Assembly (NCBI RefSeq): GCF_014529705.1
Contig: NZ_JAANIH010000033.1
Coordinates: 1 to 64,000 of the forward strand
DNA from: Bradyrhizobium campsiandrae
GTDB taxonomy: Bacteria; Pseudomonadota; Alphaproteobacteria; Rhizobiales; Xanthobacteraceae
Length of the DNA: 64,000 bases
Direction: 5' to 3'
The first letter of the stretch is position 1; each line of letters opens with the position of its first letter. Under the pieces are notes generated by a model. It had not been told where the DNA came from. It worked only from the letters and a program-made list of their open reading frames with translations, and did not search any database. The position numbers were made by a program, and so were the translations under genes. Shown one piece after another: positions 59,795-64,000 of this stretch.

Positions 59795-61114
59795 TTAGAA
59801 TCCCGCAACGCTGCCGTGCAGATCGTACTGATCTGCGCGCTCGATCTTCGCGGTGACGATCTCACCGACGCGAAGAGGCCGGCGGCTCGACAGATACACC
59901 GCGCCGTCGATCTCCGGCGCATCCGCCTTGGAGCGGCCCTTGGCGACGGTCGGGCCGACCTCGTCGATGATGATCTGCTGGCGCGTGCCGACCTTGCGCT
60001 TCAGCCGCCGCGCCGAGATCTTCTGCTGGCGCGCCATCAGCGCGTTGTAGCGCTCCTGCTTGACCTCGTCGGGCACGGGATTGGCGATGGCGTTCGACGT
60101 TGCGCCCGCAACCGGCTCGTATTTGAAGCAGCCGAGCCGATCGATCTCGGCTTCTTCGAGCCAGTCGAGCAGATAGGCGAAATCGGCATCCGTCTCGCCG
60201 GGGAAGCCGACGATGAAGGTCGAGCGCAAAGCAAGGTCAGGGCATTCCTCGCGCCAGCGCTTGATGCGCGCCAGCGTCTTGTCCTGCGCCGCCGGGCGCT
60301 TCATCGCCTTCAGCACCTCGGGGCTCGCGTGCTGGAACGGGATGTCGAGATAAGGCAGCACCTTGCCCTCGTTCATCAGCGCGATGACCTCGTCGACATG
60401 CGGGTAGGGGTAAACGTACTGGAGCCGCACCCAGGCGCCGAGCTCGCCGAGTTCGCGGGCGAGATCGAGGAATTTGGCGCGGACCTGGCGATCCTTCCAC
60501 GGGCTCTCGGCATATTTGAGATCGACGCCATAGGCCGAAGTGTCCTGTGAGATCACCAGCAGCTCCTTGACGCCGGCGCCGACCAGACGCTCGGCCTCGC
60601 GCAGCACGTCGTCGGCCGGTCGCGAGACCAGGTCGCCGCGCAGCTTCGGTATGATGCAGAAGGTGCAGCGGTTGTTGCAGCCCTCGGAGATCTTCAAATA
60701 GGCGTAGTGCCGCGGCGTCAGCTTGATGCCCTGCGGCGGCACCAGGTCGAGATGCGGATTGTGCGCCGGCGGCAGCGCGCGATGCACGGCATCGAGCACG
60801 CTCTCATATTGCTGCGGACCAGTGATCGAGAGCACGCCGGGATAGGCCTGCTCGATCGCTTCCGGTTCCGCGCCCATGCAGCCGGTCACGATCACCTTGC
60901 CGTTCTCGGCCATGGCCTCGCCGATCGCCGAGAGCGATTCCTGCTTGGCGCTGTCGAGGAAGCCGCAGGTGTTGACGATGACGATGTCGGCCCCGTCATG
61001 CTTGCGGGCAAGCTCATAGCCCTCCGCGCGCAGCCGCGTGATGATGCGCTCGGAATCCACCAATGCCTTGGGGCAACCGAGTGACGTGAAAGAAATACGC
61101 GGCGCTCTGTCCAT
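59795..61114 (-). CDS. rimO: Ribosomal protein S12 methylthiotransferase RimO
   Basis: 439-residue radical-SAM enzyme adding a methylthio group to the beta-carbon of the conserved Asp of ribosomal protein S12. The N-terminal MTTase domain has three cluster cysteines, in SLGCPKALVDSE, VNTCGFLDSA and VTGCMGAEPE. The radical-SAM motif CNNRCTFC is in KISEGCNNRCTFCIIPKLRGD. GFPGETDADF and a C-terminal TRAM domain (VYLSSRRPLRVGEIVTAKIERADQYDL) complete it. The MDRAPRISFTSLGCPKALVDSE start distinguishes RimO from MiaB. Length and ATG 61114 are as expected. Confidence 0.96.
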   Translation of the reverse strand: MDRAPRISFTSLGCPKALVDSERIITRLRAEGYELARKHDGADIVIVNTCGFLDSAKQESLSAIGEAMAENGKVIVTGCMGAEPEAIEQAYPGVLSITGPQQYESVLDAVHRALPPAHNPHLDLVPPQGIKLTPRHYAYLKISEGCNNRCTFCIIPKLRGDLVSRPADDVLREAERLVGAGVKELLVISQDTSAYGVDLKYAESPWKDRQVRAKFLDLARELGELGAWVRLQYVYPYPHVDEVIALMNEGKVLPYLDIPFQHASPEVLKAMKRPAAQDKTLARIKRWREECPDLALRSTFIVGFPGETDADFAYLLDWLEEAEIDRLGCFKYEPVAGATSNAIANPVPDEVKQERYNALMARQQKISARRLKRKVGTRQQIIIDEVGPTVAKGRSKADAPEIDGAVYLSSRRPLRVGEIVTAKIERADQYDLHGSVAGF

Positions 61115-61335
61115 GATATCGCCTGGAGCCTAGTTCTGAATTGTCAGGATTTGCGACCCAAGTAATTGATCCGGTGGAAAAATTCAACCTATACGCATGC
61201 TTTAGCGATAGTTCCGGTCAAGTACGTAAAAACCAGCAATGGGGACCCGCGGCCAGGACCTGGGCGTGCAATGATAGTATTGGTTGCGTTAACTGAGGCC
61301 TGCTATTAACGCGGGTTAAACCGGCGGAGTGCGCT

Positions 61336-61977
61336 ATGGGTCTCGACCTCGTTGTGGAGGGATGTGCAAAGCCTGGCCACGAAGGAGAGTGGCGCCGCCT
61401 TCTGGAGCGTGCGTTCAAAGACGACGAACTGTCAGAGACGGAAATCGCCCGTTTCAACGCGATCAGCATTCCCGGCCATGAGCGGATCGGCGCACCACGC
61501 GTTGGTTTTGATTCCGCCGCGGACGCATGGATTGTCGAGGCCCGGACGGCGCAAACGCCAGAGGACGTAGCGGCTACTCTCAAGGAATTCCACGGTTACT
61601 ACGTTTTGAGACTCGTGAAATGCGATGGCGTTCCAAGCTACTCCAATGGCGGGTATTATGACGGAGTCGATGAGACAAGCTTTCGCGGAGACTTCCTGAA
61701 GAGTTGTAGGAACGTGATCGAGAAACCAACGCTGAGCGCGGCGTGGGAGCACAAATTTCCGGAAGCCGCGATCGAGTATGGGCGTGCTTTGCTTGACGCA
61801 GCTGATGCCGGCATGACGACCCCTCTTGTCGCACATCGAAGCTTTCTTTCGCGTTTGGGCCTTGTCAAACCCACCGAGCCGCTTCCGTTGTCAGAGCAAC
61901 TCGAAATTGTCCGCGCCGCAGGCCGCTGGTTCGTTTTCTGGGGCGAGCGGGGGAATCCGATAAGGGCCTATTTCTGA
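61336..61977 (+). CDS. Hypothetical protein (213 aa)
   Basis: Soluble protein beginning MGLDLVVEGCAKPGHEGEWRR and containing ERAFKDDELSETEIARFNAIS, ETSFRGDFLKSCRNVI and VRAAGRWFVFWGERGNPI. I do not recognise a family; there is no signal peptide or membrane helix. GGCGGAG 7 nt before ATG 61336 supports the start. Base composition looks less GC-rich than the neighbours, and the gene stands with the next one in a pocket between rimO and nasT, so acquired DNA is possible. Confidence 0.7.
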   Translation: MGLDLVVEGCAKPGHEGEWRRLLERAFKDDELSETEIARFNAISIPGHERIGAPRVGFDSAADAWIVEARTAQTPEDVAATLKEFHGYYVLRLVKCDGVPSYSNGGYYDGVDETSFRGDFLKSCRNVIEKPTLSAAWEHKFPEAAIEYGRALLDAADAGMTTPLVAHRSFLSRLGLVKPTEPLPLSEQLEIVRAAGRWFVFWGERGNPIRAYF

Positions 61978-62039
61978 TCGCAGTTCGAGCTACTCGTCGC
62001 TTACAAGGCTTCAGAACGGCCGGAGAGGCATACTCGGGA

Positions 62040-62663
62040 ATGTTGCGATTGCTGAATCGGAAATGGTCAATGAGTGTGGGCTTCCTGCTCGCGCTCGTCG
62101 CTTACCACGCTGGCGCCGTCTATTTCGGCATGCCGTGGAAATTGTTCTTTCTCGGCCTCATCGGATCGGCGTACGTGTTCTTGACTATTGTCGTCGCGCA
62201 GATGTTCGACGGCCTCTCGCCGCCGGGGCGAGGGGGAAAGACCATCGGCGTTGGCCGGGCGATACTTGTCGGCGAGATAGTGGTGAAGATACCCGCCCTC
62301 GGTCTCATGCTGCTGACGATCTGGTTTTTGGGGCCAATCATACAGGGATGGATTCAAGGTAACGCGAGCAACGGGATAAAATTTCTGACTCTTGTTGTCG
62401 TCATGTTGATCGCATTGGGTGCCGGATGGACGTGGTGGGCGGTTGTCATGCCACGATGGTGGGTGTGGGCTTTGGAACGCGTAGCGAATCCGCGGCTACT
62501 GTACAGTGCTGCCGTATCCGCCCAGCTTTTATGGCCGCAACACCGGCGGCTTGCGTCTCTCAACCGGACTGTATGGAAGACGAAGCGTCTTTCTTTGCGC
62601 GAGGAAGTGGCGCTCAAGCCTTACGTCGAAGAACCAACAGCTGAATCGAACCCCAATCTCTGA
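62040..62663 (+). CDS. Hypothetical membrane protein (207 aa)
   Basis: About four membrane helices: about 11-30 (MSVGFLLALVAYHAGAVYFG), 34-55 (LFFLGLIGSAYVFLTIVVAQM), 75-100 (ILVGEIVVKIPALGLMLLTIWFLG) and 115-138 (FLTLVVVMLIALGAGWTWWAVV). A Trp-rich patch (MPRWWVWALERVA) and a basic soluble tail follow. I do not recognise the family. It lies 62 bp after the preceding hypothetical gene in the same direction, and the pair may be cotranscribed. Confidence 0.7.
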   Translation: MLRLLNRKWSMSVGFLLALVAYHAGAVYFGMPWKLFFLGLIGSAYVFLTIVVAQMFDGLSPPGRGGKTIGVGRAILVGEIVVKIPALGLMLLTIWFLGPIIQGWIQGNASNGIKFLTLVVVMLIALGAGWTWWAVVMPRWWVWALERVANPRLLYSAAVSAQLLWPQHRRLASLNRTVWKTKRLSLREEVALKPYVEEPTAESNPNL

Positions 62664-62839
62664 CCCAGCACTTCGACGTTGTCTCAGGACTATCCGCAGC
62701 TGACCTTGGGCGCAGCCGTCTGATCCATATCCAAATCTGCCTGATTGACAGGCCTCAGCTAATCCCAATTGCTCATAATTACAACCCTTTGCAGGGCGTT
62801 CCGGCGTGCTATGGATGAATCGTCTGCCGCGAGTGAGCC

Positions 62840-63430
62840 ATGAGCGCCGAACAGTCGCCCAAAATCGTGATCGTCGACGAGAGCCCGGTGCGGGCCGCGA
62901 TCCTGGAGGAGGGCTTGCGGGAGGCTGGTTTCACGCAAGTTGTCCATATCGCCGAGATGCAGAGCCTGCTCGCGCGCATTTATGCGGTCGATCCCGACAT
63001 CATCCTGATCGATCTGGAAAACCCCAGCCGCGACGTGCTGGAGGCGATGTTCCAGGTCAGCCGCGCCGTGAAACGCCCGATCGCGATGTTCGTCGACCAG
63101 AGCGACTCCGCCTCGATCCAGGCCTCGGTCGAGGCGGGGGTGTCGGCCTACATCGTCGACGGGCTGAAGAAGGAGCGGATCAAGCCGATCCTGGACCTCT
63201 GCGTGTCCCGCTTCAACGCCTTCGCCAAGCTCCAGGAGGAACTGGAGCGCACCAAGTCGCAGCTCGAGGACCGCAAGGTCATCGAGAAGGCCAAGGGCAT
63301 CCTGATGAAGGTCAAGGGTCTCACCGAGGACGAGGCCTATGTGCTGCTGCGCTCCACCGCCATGCGCGAAAAGAAGAAAATCGGCGAGATCGCGCAGTCG
63401 ATCATCACCGCGTCGGAGATGCTGAAATGA
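62840..63430 (+). CDS. nasT: ANTAR-domain response regulator, nitrate antiterminator NasT
   Basis: 196 residues. The N-terminal receiver-like domain (KIVIVDESPVRAAILEEGL, DIILIDLENPSRD) is followed by a coiled coil (AKLQEELERTKSQLEDRKVIEKAKGILM) leading into the ANTAR RNA-binding domain (about 130-196, KGILMKVKGLTEDEAYVLLRSTAMREKKKIGEIAQSII). NasT binds leader RNA of nitrate-assimilation genes and prevents termination; it is held inactive by NasS without nitrate. In Bradyrhizobium NasST also affects N2O reductase expression. The stop overlaps the nasS start by 4 bp (ATGA). Confidence 0.93.
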   Translation: MSAEQSPKIVIVDESPVRAAILEEGLREAGFTQVVHIAEMQSLLARIYAVDPDIILIDLENPSRDVLEAMFQVSRAVKRPIAMFVDQSDSASIQASVEAGVSAYIVDGLKKERIKPILDLCVSRFNAFAKLQEELERTKSQLEDRKVIEKAKGILMKVKGLTEDEAYVLLRSTAMREKKKIGEIAQSIITASEMLK

Positions 63431-64000
63431 CCATTCCCCTCCGCATCGGATTCATCCCGCTGGTCGATGCCGCCGCCCTGATCGTCGCCGTCGACAAGGG
63501 CTTTACGGCTGCCGAAGGCCTCGAGGTCGAACTGGTGCGCGAAGTGTCCTGGTCCAACGTCCGCGACAAGCTCAATATCGGCCTGTTCGACGCCGCGCAT
63601 CTGCTCGCGCCTGTGGCGATCGCGTCCTCGCTCGGGCTCGGCCATGTCAAGGTGCCGATCGTGGCGCCGTTCAATCTCGGCATCAACGGCAATGCCATCA
63701 CGGTCTCGCCGGCGCTGCATGCGGCGCTGATGCAGGAGATCGATGGCGACCGTTTCGATCCGCTGGCGACCGCCAAGGCGCTGGCGAAGGTGGTTGCGAG
63801 CAGGCGGAAGGCGGGCGCCGATCCCTTGACCTTCGGCATGACCTTCCCGTTCTCGACCCACAATTACCAGCTGCGGTTCTGGATGGCGGCGGCCGGCGTC
63901 GATCCGGACGAGGACGTACGCCTCGTGGTGCTGCCGCCGCCCTACATGGTCGACAGCCTCAGGAACGGCCATGTCGACGCGTTCTGCGTCGGCGCGCCCT
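63427..64000 (+). CDS. nasS: Nitrate sensor NasS (NrtA/CmpA-like), 3' partial
   Basis: The frame opens at ATG 63427, overlapping the nasT stop, and runs off the window after 191 codons. It is a nitrate-binding-protein-like domain without a signal peptide (MTIPLRIGFIPLVDAAALIVA, WSNVRDKLNIGLFDAAHLLAPVA, FGMTFPFSTHNYQLRFWMAAAG, VVLPPPYMVDSLRNGHVDAFCVGAP). Lack of a signal sequence and position next to nasT mark it as the cytoplasmic sensor NasS rather than a transport binding protein. It binds nitrate and then releases NasT. Confidence 0.93.
   Translation, partial: MTIPLRIGFIPLVDAAALIVAVDKGFTAAEGLEVELVREVSWSNVRDKLNIGLFDAAHLLAPVAIASSLGLGHVKVPIVAPFNLGINGNAITVSPALHAALMQEIDGDRFDPLATAKALAKVVASRRKAGADPLTFGMTFPFSTHNYQLRFWMAAAGVDPDEDVRLVVLPPPYMVDSLRNGHVDAFCVGAP

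Overview
This 64 kb window is chromosomal DNA from a high-GC alphaproteobacterium, almost certainly Bradyrhizobium or a very close relative. The best pointers are an ndvB-ndvD-ndvC locus for cyclic beta-(1,3),(1,6)-glucan (described in Bradyrhizobium japonicum), a choline-dependent phosphatidylcholine synthase, a nasT-nasS nitrate-sensing pair, and intergenic palindromic repeats. No transposase, integrase, CRISPR array or prophage is visible. Genus and functions are judged by eye from motifs and gene order; no database search was possible.

Layout. (1) 1-19705: a two-partner secretion locus. A giant filamentous-adhesin-like exoprotein (at least 6,015 residues, 5' end outside the window) overlaps by 4 bp its outer-membrane transporter of the FhaC/ShlB family. 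A tRNA-Lys gene follows on the other strand. (2) 20241-25611: cyclic beta-glucan synthesis. ndvB and an ndvD candidate are on the minus strand and ndvC is divergent on the plus strand. ndvC appears to need an ATT start codon. (3) 25571-34484: a small membrane protein, a SPOR-like envelope protein, the glmU and glmS amino-sugar genes feeding peptidoglycan and LPS, a DUF502 membrane protein, and two Rossmann-fold reductases. (4) 34481-40580: genome maintenance, with recG divergent from an overlapping sdhE-mfd pair. (5) 40697-48265: a degenerate REC-REC-GGDEF protein, an AMP-binding-family protein lacking its catalytic motifs, a YejA-like peptide-binding protein, an IalB-family exported protein, a serine hydrolase and hspQ. 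(6) 48372-53145: an AEC transporter, a UbiH-like monooxygenase, pcs, a TerC-family protein and a quinone oxidoreductase. (7) 53203-56550: a short ORF plus terminator ahead of a second-type methionyl-tRNA synthetase, and argD preceded by what looks like an arginine attenuator. (8) 56589-64000: a membrane protein, a TPR protein, an uncharacterised protein, rimO, two hypotheticals, and nasT plus the start of nasS.

The most notable find is upstream of argD (56361-56550, minus strand). A consensus-like promoter leads straight into a 29-codon ORF with 11 Arg codons that ends in four consecutive Arg codons. A small hairpin over the stop codon follows, then a strong intrinsic terminator, then argD. 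This has the form of a ribosome-mediated arginine attenuator on a nearly leaderless transcript. Other points worth checking are the ATT start of ndvC, a T9 tract in the secretion transporter that could allow phase variation, a 2.6 kb internal duplication and paired cysteines in the giant exoprotein, two enzyme-like proteins that have lost their catalytic motifs, and two different families of palindromic intergenic repeats.
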